Assembly (NCBI GenBank): GCA_035487155.1 | Contig: DATHMK010000050.1 | Span: forward strand, 62,001-126,000 | Direction of reading: 5' to 3' | DNA: 64,000 nucleotides | DNA from: DAIDKA01 sp035487155 | Lineage (GTDB): Bacteria > Pseudomonadota > Gammaproteobacteria > Steroidobacterales > Steroidobacteraceae | Shown here: one piece after another, positions 16,886 through 26,188 of the stretch | How positions within the stretch are numbered: position 1 is the stretch's first letter | Layout: each line of letters begins with the position of its first letter | Made by a program: the position numbers and the translations under genes | The notes under the pieces: generated by a model | Seen by the model: only the letters and a program-made list of their open reading frames with translations | The model's database searches: none | What the model was told of the DNA's origin: nothing

Positions 16886-17536
16886 ATGAAAACGGACAAG
16901 CAGCTACAACATGATGTTATCGCAGAGCTTAGTTGGGAGCCTTCGGTGAATGCGGCGCACATCGGTGTCGAAGTTTCCGACGGAGTCGTCACCTTGGCGG
17001 GGCATGTGCTCAATTACGCCGAAAAGCTCAATGCCGAGCGGGCCGCGCGACGGGTCGCGGGCGTGAGGGCGCTGGCCATCGAAATGGACGTGAAGCTTGG
17101 CGGAACGAGCAAGCGAAACGACTCCGAACTCGCAAGCTCCGCGGAAGCCGCCTTGCAATCCACCACCACCTCACCGAACGGCGTCAACGTCAAAGTCGAA
17201 GGCGGTTGGATCACCCTCTCCGGGGATGTGGAATGGGACTACCAAAGGCAGAGTTCCGTCGCAGCAGTACGCCATCTGTTGGGCGTTACCGGAATCAGCG
17301 ACCAGATCCTCATCAAGCCCAAGGTCTCGGCGACGCTGGTCAAATCAGACATTGAAGCTGCGCTGCGGCGCCACGCCCGGGACGATGCGCAGAAAATCTC
17401 GGTCGACGTCCAAGGCAGCGATGTAACCCTGACGGGCTCGGTGCACAGCTGGTTGGAACGCGACCTCGCGAGAGACTCCGCCTGGAGCACCCCTGGTGTC
17501 CGTAACGTATTTGACAAAATGACCGTTTCCAACTGA
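16886..17536 (+). CDS. Triple BON-domain protein
   Basis: 216 residues made of three consecutive BON domains (about 2-70, 77-145 and 148-214). Each has the pattern D..(I/V)...L..........V.V..G.V.L.G.V......A...A....GV..V..., for example GVEVSDGVVTLAGHV, VNVKVEGGWITLSGDV and ISVDVQGSDVTLTGSV. BON domains bind phospholipid or other hydrophobic ligands and are common in osmotic-stress proteins such as OsmY. No signal peptide is visible, so a cytoplasmic place is implied, unlike OsmY. A hairpin follows 8 bp after the stop. Confidence 0.93.
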   Translation: MKTDKQLQHDVIAELSWEPSVNAAHIGVEVSDGVVTLAGHVLNYAEKLNAERAARRVAGVRALAIEMDVKLGGTSKRNDSELASSAEAALQSTTTSPNGVNVKVEGGWITLSGDVEWDYQRQSSVAAVRHLLGVTGISDQILIKPKVSATLVKSDIEAALRRHARDDAQKISVDVQGSDVTLTGSVHSWLERDLARDSAWSTPGVRNVFDKMTVSN

Positions 17537-17544
17537 TATCCGCC

Positions 17545-17567
17545 GGGGTCCGAGACAATCGGACCCC
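17545..17567 (+). terminator. Perfect 8-bp hairpin after the BON gene
   Basis: GGGGTCCG (17545-17552) pairs perfectly with CGGACCCC (17560-17567) around a 7-nt loop. It begins 8 nt after the BON gene stop. No U-run follows, so it is not a textbook intrinsic terminator; it could stabilise the mRNA end or act as a regulatory stem. It also argues against a GTG start at 17571 for the next gene. Confidence 0.55.
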
Positions 17568-17618
17568 AGCGTGCGCTGTCGAACGGAGAAAATCCGCGGA
17601 GCCCCGCATAGTCGCGGC

Positions 17619-19826
17619 GTGACACGCGCTGACACCCAAACAGAGTTCCCTTCCCGCAGAGTCCTTTTGATCGAGGACAAGCTGCCCGATAGCAGCGCCG
17701 TCGTTCATGCCCTGAACGACACCCCCGGTACCCGGTTTGTGCTTGAACCGGTTGGACGGTTCTCCGAGGGTCTCGAGCGGCTCTATAGAGATAGAACCAA
17801 GCCCCTGACGGGCTCGGAGCGCATTGCCGCCATCATCGTGGACCTCTTTCTGCCCGACGCCGAGGGAATCGAGGTCGTTCATCAGCTACTGCAGGAAGCT
17901 CCGTACCTTCCCATCCTGGTCATCGCCAACCTGCCAGATGAAAACCTTGCCAAGCTGGCCGTACGCCATGGAGCGCAGGACTATCTTTTGAAGACGCGAC
18001 TGGATCGGTACTCGCTGAACAAAGTCCTGGAGAGCATGGTGGATCGTGCCGCCAATGCCGAGGCGCTGTTCGCGCACAAAGAACTTGCTCAAGTAACCCT
18101 GAATTCCATCGGCGAAGCCGTGCTCAGCGTCGCGCTTGATGGGGCGGTCATCTACCTGAATCCAGTCGCAGAATCACTGACCGGCTGGCGGGGCGCTGAG
18201 GCGGCAGGCCATCCCGTTGAGGAAGTGCTCAATATCGTGGATGGCTCCACTCGCATACCCGTTTCGAATCCATTATTCATGGCCATGAAGCAAAACAAGG
18301 CCCTCAGTCTCACTCCCCACTGCGTTCTCATTCGACGCGATGGGTCCGAGTCAGGCATTGAAGACTCGGCGGCCCCCATCCATGACAGAAACGGCCTGGT
18401 GACCGGCGCGGTCATGGTGTTTCATGACGTCACACAGGCGCGGGCCCTGGCCCTTCGGACTTCCTATCTGGCGCAGCACGACACGTTGAGCGGCCTGGCC
18501 AACAGGGCTATGCTGCACGACCGGCTTTCCCATGCAATCACGGCCGCGAACCGCCACCGGGAAAAGCTCGCCGTGTTGTTCATTGATGTGGATCGCTTCA
18601 AGCAGGTCAACGATTTCCTGGGCCATTCCGTGGGCGACCGCCTGCTACAGGCGATGGCACAGCGGTTGGTGACCTGCCTGCGGGATTCCGATACCGCCGG
18701 CCGCTTCGGCGGTGATGAGTTTGTGGTCGTGCTTTCGGAAGTTGCGCACAGCGCGGACGCCGCAATCATTGCCGACAAACTGCTCGTCACTCTAAGCCAG
18801 CCATACACCATCGATGCGCATTCCCTTCACATCACTGTCAGCATCGGGATCGCCACCTTCCCAGATGACGGGCTGGATGCGGAGCTGCTCCTTAAGAATG
18901 CCGACGTTGCGATGTACCACGCGAAGGACGGCGGCCGCAATCAGCAGCTTTTCTATGCAAGACACATGAACCGGCGTGCGGGCGATCGCCAGATTCTTGA
19001 AGGTGACTTGCGCCGAGCCATCGCGCAGCAAGAGTTTGTGCTGCACTACCAGCCGAAGGTCGACCTGCAGACAGGACAGATCACGGGCGTCGAGTCGCTG
19101 ATACGATGGCGTCATCCAGCTCATGGTCTCGTACCGGCCGCGCCCTTCATCCGGGTTGCGGAGCAATGTGGCCTTATAGTGCCGATTGGCAGGTGGGTGC
19201 TGCGAGAAGCATGCCGTCAGGCCCGCGACTGGCTGGATGCCGGTCTACCGCTCATCCAGATTAGCGTGAACACCTCCGCGCTGGAATTGACCAAAGCAGG
19301 GTTCGTCGAGAACGTTCGCGCAACCCTTTTGGCGTTCAACCTCACGCCGCGCACTCTGGAACTCGAACTCACGGAAACCTACCTGGCGCAGGAGCCCGAA
19401 GTGATCGAGGCAGTGCTGCAGGAGCTCAAGTCCCTTGGCGTGAGGCTCGCCTTCGATGACTTCGGCACCGGATATGCAAGTCTGACCTCTCTGCGGACCC
19501 TCCCTGTGGATGCGCTGAAGATCGACCAGTCGTTTGTGCGCAATGTGGCATCCGGCACCGATGATGCCGCCATTGTCATCGCCATGATCACCATGGGTCG
19601 CAGTCTGCACCTGCGAGTCGTAGCCGAGGGGGTTGAGACTCGCCAGCAGCTCGAATTCCTGCTCGCTCACGGCTGCCCTGAGGGGCAGGGTCACTATTTC
19701 AGTCGGCCCGTATCCGCCGACGAATTCGCCGTTCTGATGGGCCGCCGCTTTGCGGTCGGCACCCTGCGCGCGTCCGATCCGCCCGCGCAAGCGCGGATTA
19801 CGTCTGTATCTTCAGCCGCAGGGTAA
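17619..19826 (+). CDS. Response regulator with REC, PAS, GGDEF and EAL domains
   Basis: A 735-residue cytoplasmic c-di-GMP enzyme. Order: REC (about 10-140; IIVDLFLPDAEG carries the phospho-acceptor Asp), PAS (about 155-280; LNPVAESLTGW), GGDEF (about 290-450; intact GGDEF at 364-368, FIDVDRFKQVND) and EAL (about 470-715; ESL at 492-494 keeping the catalytic Glu, DDFGTGYASL, KIDQSFV, AEGVET). Both synthesis and hydrolysis sites look active. I prefer GTG 17619 to GTG 17571, which starts just past the hairpin and adds residues before the REC fold; neither has a strong ribosome site. The end overlaps the convergent histidine kinase by 29 bp. Confidence 0.92.
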   Translation: MTRADTQTEFPSRRVLLIEDKLPDSSAVVHALNDTPGTRFVLEPVGRFSEGLERLYRDRTKPLTGSERIAAIIVDLFLPDAEGIEVVHQLLQEAPYLPILVIANLPDENLAKLAVRHGAQDYLLKTRLDRYSLNKVLESMVDRAANAEALFAHKELAQVTLNSIGEAVLSVALDGAVIYLNPVAESLTGWRGAEAAGHPVEEVLNIVDGSTRIPVSNPLFMAMKQNKALSLTPHCVLIRRDGSESGIEDSAAPIHDRNGLVTGAVMVFHDVTQARALALRTSYLAQHDTLSGLANRAMLHDRLSHAITAANRHREKLAVLFIDVDRFKQVNDFLGHSVGDRLLQAMAQRLVTCLRDSDTAGRFGGDEFVVVLSEVAHSADAAIIADKLLVTLSQPYTIDAHSLHITVSIGIATFPDDGLDAELLLKNADVAMYHAKDGGRNQQLFYARHMNRRAGDRQILEGDLRRAIAQQEFVLHYQPKVDLQTGQITGVESLIRWRHPAHGLVPAAPFIRVAEQCGLIVPIGRWVLREACRQARDWLDAGLPLIQISVNTSALELTKAGFVENVRATLLAFNLTPRTLELELTETYLAQEPEVIEAVLQELKSLGVRLAFDDFGTGYASLTSLRTLPVDALKIDQSFVRNVASGTDDAAIVIAMITMGRSLHLRVVAEGVETRQQLEFLLAHGCPEGQGHYFSRPVSADEFAVLMGRRFAVGTLRASDPPAQARITSVSSAAG

Positions 19827-20568
19827 ATTCGCTGCCTCGACCGATGCCTTCACTTGCCGCCGATACCGTGCCTCCATGTGACTCCACGATGGAGCGCACC
19901 AGCGCCAAACCGATGCCCAGACCGGATCGACTCTGCACCGCGGCGGAGTCCGCTCGAACGAACAGGCCAAAAATGAACGGTAGTGAAGCCGCCGCTATGC
20001 CGACTCCGCAGTCGCGTACCTGAACCACTGCATGCCCATCGTCGGCAAGCATCGACACGGTGATCTGGCCGCCTGCTTCTGAATATTTCGACGCATTGGA
20101 GAGCAGATTGACGAACACCTGCTCAAGCCGGTTCGCATCCCCCAGAACCCAGATACTCGATTGCGGCACGCTGACGACAAGTTGGATCTGCTGCTCAGTG
20201 AATTGCGGCCCGGCAGTCTCGATTGCGCTGCTCAGCACGGCTCTGAGGTCCACCCGCTCGCGCTGCAGTGGCAGGCTTTCAAGCCGTGGGCCAACCATCC
20301 GGCATGGACTGGAAGTCAGTAGGGCGATCTGGCGCACCTGACGTTCGATCAGTTCGTGCATGCGCTGTCGCAGCGGATCCTCATTGCCGCGTAGGCGCAG
20401 TACCGCAATCGCATTCTGAATGGCCGCCAGTGGGCTGCGCAGTTCGTGCAGCAGCAGAGCCATCGGTTCGTTGTCGCGGCATTGCACCGCATCGTCGAAA
20501 TCAAATTCTGACAAGAACAGTTGTACATCTGTTTGGGTCGCAGTTTCGGCTGAGTGAGTGTCCGCCAT
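19798..20568 (-). CDS. Sensor-less histidine kinase
   Basis: 256 residues with a dimerisation/phosphoacceptor segment (LLHELRSPLAAIQNAI, about 39-54) and a full HATPase domain: N-box VNLLSNASKYSE, G1-like VRDCGVGIA and G2 SGLGIGLALVRSIVESHGG. There is no membrane segment and only about 35 residues precede the H-box, so it must receive its signal from another protein. It faces the REC-PAS-GGDEF-EAL gene tail to tail, making that regulator a candidate phosphorylation partner. A second kinase lies upstream on the same strand, 236 bp away. Confidence 0.9.
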   Translation of the reverse strand: MADTHSAETATQTDVQLFLSEFDFDDAVQCRDNEPMALLLHELRSPLAAIQNAIAVLRLRGNEDPLRQRMHELIERQVRQIALLTSSPCRMVGPRLESLPLQRERVDLRAVLSSAIETAGPQFTEQQIQLVVSVPQSSIWVLGDANRLEQVFVNLLSNASKYSEAGGQITVSMLADDGHAVVQVRDCGVGIAAASLPFIFGLFVRADSAAVQSRSGLGIGLALVRSIVESHGGTVSAASEGIGRGSEFTLRLKIQT

Positions 20569-20773
20569 GTGCCTGCTCCAGACCTTTGTCCGTCAGCGGG
20601 AACCTACATTTCAGCTCGGCTGTATTCCGTGCGATAGCGAACATACGGGCCAGAGCGCGGTCTGCACTGTGGCCGATACTCTAGTATTTAGACGGGGCAG
20701 AAACATTCGTCGTTTCAAAAGCTTAGTTTATGTATTTAAGACATTCCTTAAATTAAACCAAGTCGGGTGATCA

Positions 20774-20803
20774 ACGGCTACGTGAAAAAAATTGTTCCAC
20801 GAG
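20774..20803. repeat. Imperfect hairpin in the gap between two kinase genes
   Basis: GGCTACGTG is followed by an A/T-rich loop and CACGAGCC, giving an eight-pair stem with one mismatch just after the upstream kinase stop (minus-strand sense). The loop, not the 3' flank, carries the T-run in minus sense, so termination is uncertain. The remaining gap 20569-20773 is A/T-rich for this window and includes TTAAG-6-CTTAA (20736-20751), a possible protein-binding palindrome. I see no gene in it. Confidence 0.3.
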
Positions 20804-20804
20804 C

Positions 20805-21938
20805 CTAGCGAATGGTTTTGCGCGGCAGTTCAATGGTGAAGACACACCCGGATCCGGGTTTGTCGCGGACCCTGAGGACTCCGTTGTTCGCCTCGACACT
20901 GCGCTGGCAGATGGCAAGCCCGAGCCCCAATCCGGATTTGTCTGCGCCGGCTTGTGCAAAGGGCGCAAAAATCCGCGCCGCGCTGCCCGGGGGCAGGCCA
21001 CCACAATGGTCCTCGACTTCGATCAGGATGCGATCCGCGACCGCGAAGGCGGACAAGGAGACGTCAGTGCCAAGTCTGGTGAACTTGAAGGCGTTCTGCA
21101 GCAGATTTCCGAGTGCCGAAAGCAACATGTCACGGTCGACGTCCACCGCAAGGCCCTCCTCGACAGGAGACACGGTGAACTTGCAGCCCCGAGCCCCCGC
21201 CTCGAGCAATGCCGAAATTCCGATCTGATCAATGAAATCGGAGACGGAGACGAGCTCATGCTGGGGCAGCATTCCGGCGGCGACGCGGACGTCCGCGAGC
21301 GAGCGGTCAATCAGCGTACGCAGTCCTATCAGGGAGCGCTCCAGCACCGCCCCGGTTGCGCCACTGGCCCCGACATTCCCCAGTTTGATGGCGGTGAAGG
21401 CGAGTGTGCTCGTGTGCAGCAGATTGCGCAGCTCGTGCGCGAGAAATCCCAACCTTTCATTCAGCGCCTGCACCCCATCATTGGCCAGGACGGAATAGCG
21501 CTGGTAGGAGTACTCCGTGACAGCATCCGCGATGCCGTTGTCGAGGCAGCGGTTCAGTGTCCGGAATTCATCTGTTTCAATGGGCGCTTTGCGTTCGAAG
21601 GCCAGATCCGTGATGGCCTGACACAAATCACCATAATCGTGAACAACCTGGTCGACCGAAAAACCCTGCTGCATCAGCTCACGCCCGTGCAGCGCCGCGC
21701 TGGCCCCCATCTCCGACTGGGCGTGGCCGACGCCACCGGCCGGCCCTGAAACCTTGCGGCTCAGCATGGGGTTGGCGGTTTGCTCGACCTCCAGGGTCTT
21801 TATCAATTGATCGAGGAACAGCGGTATGCCGTGCATGAGCTCTGCATCAGTCACCCTGGGAGCTGACCTTTGCGCAACCTTTGAACGGCAGCGCTCGATC
21901 AGATCGGCGCGATTGCTGGTCAGAAATTCGTGCAGCAT
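20805..21938 (-). CDS. Histidine kinase with RsbRD-type N-terminal domain
   Basis: 377 residues. The first 150 or so resemble the RsbRD/RsbR N-terminal helical domain (FLDQLIKTLE, then GRELMQQGFSVDQVVHDYGDLCQAITDLA). An H-box (LGFLAHELRNLLHTS, about 163-177) and HATPase domain follow (ALGNLLQNAFKFT, ILIEVEDHCGGLP, SGLGLGLAICQRSVEANNG). There are no membrane helices, so it is a cytosolic sensor. RsbRD-type domains sense stress signals in stressosome proteins; the ligand here is unknown. It is divergent from the H+ P-ATPase gene (111 bp between starts), hinting at stress control of proton pumping. Confidence 0.88.
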   Translation of the reverse strand: MLHEFLTSNRADLIERCRSKVAQRSAPRVTDAELMHGIPLFLDQLIKTLEVEQTANPMLSRKVSGPAGGVGHAQSEMGASAALHGRELMQQGFSVDQVVHDYGDLCQAITDLAFERKAPIETDEFRTLNRCLDNGIADAVTEYSYQRYSVLANDGVQALNERLGFLAHELRNLLHTSTLAFTAIKLGNVGASGATGAVLERSLIGLRTLIDRSLADVRVAAGMLPQHELVSVSDFIDQIGISALLEAGARGCKFTVSPVEEGLAVDVDRDMLLSALGNLLQNAFKFTRLGTDVSLSAFAVADRILIEVEDHCGGLPPGSAARIFAPFAQAGADKSGLGLGLAICQRSVEANNGVLRVRDKPGSGCVFTIELPRKTIR

Positions 21939-22049
21939 CCCCCGAGTGTACGTGACCGATGCTTTCTTATATGTGCGGTTGCGTACCGACGATCCGCGGG
22001 GGCGGGTCCATGGTCAACGCGCACCAATGATGCGCACGGGGTGAGACGA

Positions 22050-24410
22050 ATGGGTAGCGGTGGCCTGTCCAGCCAGGAGGCGACCCTGCGGCTGCGCAAG
22101 GACGGGCGCAACGAGATGCCTGATACCACGCTGCATCCGCTGCGGCGCGCGGCGCATAAGTTCTGGGCTCCTGTTCCGTGGATGCTGGAAGCGGCCATCG
22201 CCCTGGAACTGGGGCTCGGCAAATTCATCGAGGCGGCCATCATCGCGGCGCTCCTGATATTCAATGCGGTGCTGGGCCTGCTCCAGGAGAGTCGCGCTCA
22301 GGCAACGCTCGCTGCCCTGAAGTCGCGCCTGGCGCTCAATACCGTCGCGTGGCGCGATGGGGCGTGGAAGACGGTTCGTGCCGCCGAACTGGTGGTGGGC
22401 GATCAGGTCAAGCTGTCACTCGGCGGCGTGGTTGCCGCGGATGTGACTGTGAGCGCCGGAGAAGTTCTGCTCGACCAATCCATGCTCACCGGCGAGTCCG
22501 CTCCAATCGAAGCGGGCCCAGGCGCGCGGACTTTCGCCGGCGCCCTGGTGCGCCGCGGCGAGGCCGTCGCTGAGGTGACCGCGACGGGCGTACGCACCAA
22601 ATTCGGCCGCACGGCGGAGCTGGTGCGTACGGCCCACGTCGTCAGCTCCCAGCAGCAGGCCGTGCTGCGCGTGGTGCGCAACCTCGCCGCATTCAATGGG
22701 CTCGTCATCGCCCTTCTCGTGGGCTATGCCTGCTACCTGATGTTACCTCTGGCACAGATCGTGCCCCTGGTGCTCACGGCCGTGCTGGCGTCGATTCCGG
22801 TCGCATTGCCGGCCACCTTCACGCTGGCCGCAGCCCTTGGAGCGCGTGTCCTGGCCAAACGGGGCGTGCTGCCAACGCGTCTGACCGCGGTGGATGAGGC
22901 AGGTACGGCGGATGTTCTGTGTGCCGACAAAACCGGCACGCTGACGCGCAACGCTCTGGCGGTCACGCGCGTGCAGCCGCTGCCCGGCTTCGATGAAGCG
23001 CATGTCCTGGCGCTGGCCGCGCTGGCCAGTTCCGACGGTGGTCAGGATCCGGTGGATGGCGCGATCCGCTCTGCCGCTTGCGCCAAGCCGGTTTCCGATG
23101 CGCCCGAGCTGCTGAAGTTCGTGGCATTCGATCCGGCCAAGAAGATGTCCGAGGCCACCGCCACTGATTCCCGCGGCGCGACGCAGCGGATTGTGAAGGG
23201 TGCATTCGCGGTCGTCAGTCCCCTGGCACAGGCCAGTTCCACGGCCGCTGCGGCGGCCAAAGGCCTTGAGGAGCGGGGTCTGCGCGTGCTGGCGGTGGCC
23301 GTTGGATGTTCGCCCACACTGCAACTGGCCGGACTCATTGCGCTGAGCGATCCGCCTCGCAAGGACTCTGCTGCTCTGGTGAGCGAACTGAAGGCATTGG
23401 GAGTGCTCACCGTGATGGTCACGGGCGATGCGCCGCAGACCGCCGCCATCGTGGCCAGTGCGGTCGGCCTGCATGGAGCACTGTGTCCACCGGGCCCGAT
23501 TCCAGACAACGTGCACCCTGGGCAATACGCCGTCTACGCCGGGGTTCTGCCTGAGGACAAGTACAACCTGGTCAAGGCTTTCCAGAAGAGCGGCCACATC
23601 GTCGGCATGTGCGGCGATGGGGCCAACGACGCGCCGGCGCTGCGTCAGGCGCAGATCGGCATAGCCGTCTCCACCGCAACCGATGTGGCCAAATCAGCCG
23701 CCGGCATGGTGCTGACCACCGCCGGACTGGCGGGCATCGTCGCGGCCGTGCAGGAAGGTCGTATCACCTTCCAGCGTATCCAGACCTATGCTTTGAACTC
23801 CATCATCAAAAAGGTCGTGACGGTGCTGTTCCTGATCGCCGGTCTGATCATGACGGGGCAGGCCATCCTGACTCCCCTGCTGATGGTCATCATCATGGTG
23901 GCCGGGGACTTTCTGGCCATGGCCTTGACCACGGACAATGTACGGCCCTCCCCGACACCCAATGTCTGGCGCATCGGCCGCCTGACGATGGCCGGCGTGA
24001 TCCTGGGGGTTTGCCTGCTGGCCTTCTGCACGGCAGTCCTGGTCGTTGGAAAATATGGCCTGAATCTGTCCATCCAGGCCCTTCGGACCCTGGCGTTCAT
24101 CGTGCTGGTGTTCGGCGGCCAGGCCACCATCTATGCCATCCGCGAACGCCAGCACCTTTGGGGTACGCGTCCCAGTCTTCTGTTGGCCCTGTCATCCCTG
24201 GCGGATGTCGCGATCGCCTCGACATTGGCGGTTGCCGGAATCGCCATGACACCACTGCCCGCTTCGCTGGTGGCCGCCACGCTTGGGGCTGCCATGGTGT
24301 TTTCCTTTGTGCTGGATCTGGTTAAGGTTCTAGTCTTTGCACAGCTTTTCGCCGGCCACACTGCCAAGGGACATCATGCGGATCAATCCCAACGACTTTC
24401 TCCAGCCTGA
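22050..24410 (+). CDS. Plasma-membrane-type H+-transporting P-type ATPase (P-IIIA)
   Basis: A 786-residue ion pump. Motifs: LTGES in the actuator, DKTGTLT with the phosphorylated Asp293, GDGANDAPALRQAQIGIAV in the hinge, and about ten membrane helices. The proton-binding Asp of plant/fungal H+-ATPases is kept as Asp620 in VAGDFLAMAL, followed by DNVRPSPTPNVW, nearly identical to the KPSPTP stretch after M6 in plant pumps. It probably exports H+ at the cost of ATP. GGTGAG 4 nt before ATG 22050 supports the start; the frame is open further upstream but non-conserved. The last 35 bp overlap the PPK2 gene. Confidence 0.92.
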   Translation: MGSGGLSSQEATLRLRKDGRNEMPDTTLHPLRRAAHKFWAPVPWMLEAAIALELGLGKFIEAAIIAALLIFNAVLGLLQESRAQATLAALKSRLALNTVAWRDGAWKTVRAAELVVGDQVKLSLGGVVAADVTVSAGEVLLDQSMLTGESAPIEAGPGARTFAGALVRRGEAVAEVTATGVRTKFGRTAELVRTAHVVSSQQQAVLRVVRNLAAFNGLVIALLVGYACYLMLPLAQIVPLVLTAVLASIPVALPATFTLAAALGARVLAKRGVLPTRLTAVDEAGTADVLCADKTGTLTRNALAVTRVQPLPGFDEAHVLALAALASSDGGQDPVDGAIRSAACAKPVSDAPELLKFVAFDPAKKMSEATATDSRGATQRIVKGAFAVVSPLAQASSTAAAAAKGLEERGLRVLAVAVGCSPTLQLAGLIALSDPPRKDSAALVSELKALGVLTVMVTGDAPQTAAIVASAVGLHGALCPPGPIPDNVHPGQYAVYAGVLPEDKYNLVKAFQKSGHIVGMCGDGANDAPALRQAQIGIAVSTATDVAKSAAGMVLTTAGLAGIVAAVQEGRITFQRIQTYALNSIIKKVVTVLFLIAGLIMTGQAILTPLLMVIIMVAGDFLAMALTTDNVRPSPTPNVWRIGRLTMAGVILGVCLLAFCTAVLVVGKYGLNLSIQALRTLAFIVLVFGGQATIYAIRERQHLWGTRPSLLLALSSLADVAIASTLAVAGIAMTPLPASLVAATLGAAMVFSFVLDLVKVLVFAQLFAGHTAKGHHADQSQRLSPA

Positions 24411-25239
24411 AGGCCATAAGGTCAATCTGCACAAGTGGCCCACGCTGATTGATCCGGTATACAAATCCAGGGCGCAGTACAAGAAGCTCCTGCAACAGCA
24501 TGTCGAACGATTGAGTGCAATGCAGCAGCTGCATTACTCGACCAATCGTCACGCGCTGCTGATCATCCTTCAGGCCATGGATGCTGCCGGAAAAGACGGT
24601 GTCATCAAGCACGTGATGTCAGGTGTCAATCCGCAGGGTTGCCAGGTTTACAGCTTCAAAGCACCCAGTGCCACCGAACTGCAGCATGACTTTCTGTGGC
24701 GCACCACACGGGTACTGCCGGAACGCGGTCATATCGGCATATTCAACCGGTCCTATTACGAGGAAGTACTCATCGTACGCGTGCATCACGAACTGCTGCG
24801 CGATGAAGGGCTCACCGACGCCCCAACCCGCGCTGCAAAGCTCTGGCAGGACCGGTATCGTTCCATCACCGACCTGGAGCGGCATCTGTGCGCCAACGGC
24901 ACGCGCATCGTCAAACTCTTCCTGCACCTCTCCAAGGCGGAGCAGCGCAAGCGCTTTCTGGCCCGCATCGATGAACCGGAGAAGAACTGGAAATTCAGCC
25001 TCGCGGACATCAAGGAAAGAGGCTACTGGAAGCAGTACCGGAGAGCCTACGAGGAGTGTGTGGCTGCGACCAGCACCGCGCAGGCGCCCTGGTATATTGT
25101 TCCGGCCGACGACAAGGAGAACGCCAGACTCATCGTCTCGGCCATCGTGCTCGATGCCTTCGAGCAATTCCGAATGCACTACCCGAAGACGAATGCAAAA
25201 CGTCGGCGGGAGCTGCTCGCGATCCGCAAGCAGCTTTAG
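24376..25239 (+). CDS. ppk2: Polyphosphate kinase 2 family protein
   Basis: Transfers phosphate between polyphosphate and nucleotides in the cytosol. 287 residues. Walker A is MDAAGKDG (68-75), the following HVMSGVNPQGCQVYSFKAP and the Walker-B-like GIFNRSYYEEVLIVRVH are family hallmarks, and the lid Arg-rich segment QRKRFLARIDEPEKNWKFS is present. The short single-domain form is usual for PPK2 enzymes that phosphorylate ADP or AMP. The ATG at 24376 lies within the end of the P-ATPase gene, so the pump and PPK2 are co-translated, which would couple nucleotide regeneration to an ATP-consuming pump. Confidence 0.95.
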   Translation: MRINPNDFLQPEGHKVNLHKWPTLIDPVYKSRAQYKKLLQQHVERLSAMQQLHYSTNRHALLIILQAMDAAGKDGVIKHVMSGVNPQGCQVYSFKAPSATELQHDFLWRTTRVLPERGHIGIFNRSYYEEVLIVRVHHELLRDEGLTDAPTRAAKLWQDRYRSITDLERHLCANGTRIVKLFLHLSKAEQRKRFLARIDEPEKNWKFSLADIKERGYWKQYRRAYEECVAATSTAQAPWYIVPADDKENARLIVSAIVLDAFEQFRMHYPKTNAKRRRELLAIRKQL

Positions 25240-25248
25240 GAGGATGAA

Positions 25249-26178
25249 ATGAAAGCCGTTCGATTACATGAGTATGGTGGCCCTGAAAACCTCAAGTACG
25301 AAGAGGACGTTCCCGACCCCATCCTGATGGCCGATTCGGTACTGGTCGAGGCCGCGGCGACCAGCGTGAATCCTGTTGACTGGAAAATTCGCTCCGGTGC
25401 GCGGCAGAAGGATTTCCCACTGAAGCTGCCGGCCATCCTGGGCCGGGACGTCAGCGGCATCGTGCGGGCGGTGGGACTGAACATCCGCACCTTCAAACCA
25501 GGGGATCGCGTGCTGGCCTTCGCCACGGAAACCTACGCCGAGCTGGTTGCCGTACCCGGCTCCAGCCTCACCCACTTGCCGGATGGCTTGGACCTGGTGG
25601 ACTCGGCCGCGATACCGCTCGTCGCCCTAACCGGCGAGCAGCTGGTACGCCTGGCGGCCCGGGCACAACGCGGGCAGACGCTGCTGGTCAGCGGCGCGCT
25701 GGGCAGCGTCGGGCGGGCGGCCGTGCATGCGGCCCAGAAACTCGGGGCGACGGTGATCGCGGGCGTACGCGCCCGGCAGCTGCCGGAGGCCCGGGCGCTC
25801 GGGGCGGCATATACCGTGGCCATTGACGATGATGCGGCGATTGCGGCGCTTGCCATGCTGGACGGCGTTGCCGATACCGTGGGCGGGGAAACGGCCGCCA
25901 AGCTCTTTGGCAAGGTCAAGAATGGCGGAAGCTTCGGCTACGCGTCGGTGTTGCCCGAGGGGGTGGCGCAACGCAATCCCGCCGTCACGGTCACGCGGGT
26001 GTTCGCACGTCCCGATGCGTCGAAGGTGCGCGAGTTCGCCGATGACGTCCGGGATGGGAAATTCGTATTGCCCATCGGCCGGCGGCTGCCGCTGCGCGAT
26101 GCAGGCCAAGGGCATACCTTGGGGCAGCAAGGTGGTGTGGGAAAGATCGTACTGGTGTGTCGCGACGCAATTGATTAG
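25249..26178 (+). CDS. NADP-dependent MDR oxidoreductase
   Basis: 309 residues, zinc-free MDR family. It opens MKAVRLHEYGGPENLKYEE and has the cofactor motif VSGALGSVGRAAVHAAQKLGA (about 143-163). EAAATSVNPVDWKIRSGARQ is typical of quinone-reductase-like enzymes. No zinc ligands. Probably reduces quinones or reactive enones. Its start follows the PPK2 stop by 9 bp with AGGAGG just upstream, so it belongs to the P-ATPase-ppk2 transcript. It converges with the MOT1-like gene. Confidence 0.88.
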   Translation: MKAVRLHEYGGPENLKYEEDVPDPILMADSVLVEAAATSVNPVDWKIRSGARQKDFPLKLPAILGRDVSGIVRAVGLNIRTFKPGDRVLAFATETYAELVAVPGSSLTHLPDGLDLVDSAAIPLVALTGEQLVRLAARAQRGQTLLVSGALGSVGRAAVHAAQKLGATVIAGVRARQLPEARALGAAYTVAIDDDAAIAALAMLDGVADTVGGETAAKLFGKVKNGGSFGYASVLPEGVAQRNPAVTVTRVFARPDASKVREFADDVRDGKFVLPIGRRLPLRDAGQGHTLGQQGGVGKIVLVCRDAID

Positions 26179-26188
26179 AGCGGATGCG

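Noticed and set aside
20558..20770. A 70-codon plus-strand frame in the A/T-rich gap between two kinase genes
   Set aside because: It overlaps the kinase start on the other strand, lacks a ribosome site and shows no conserved pattern.
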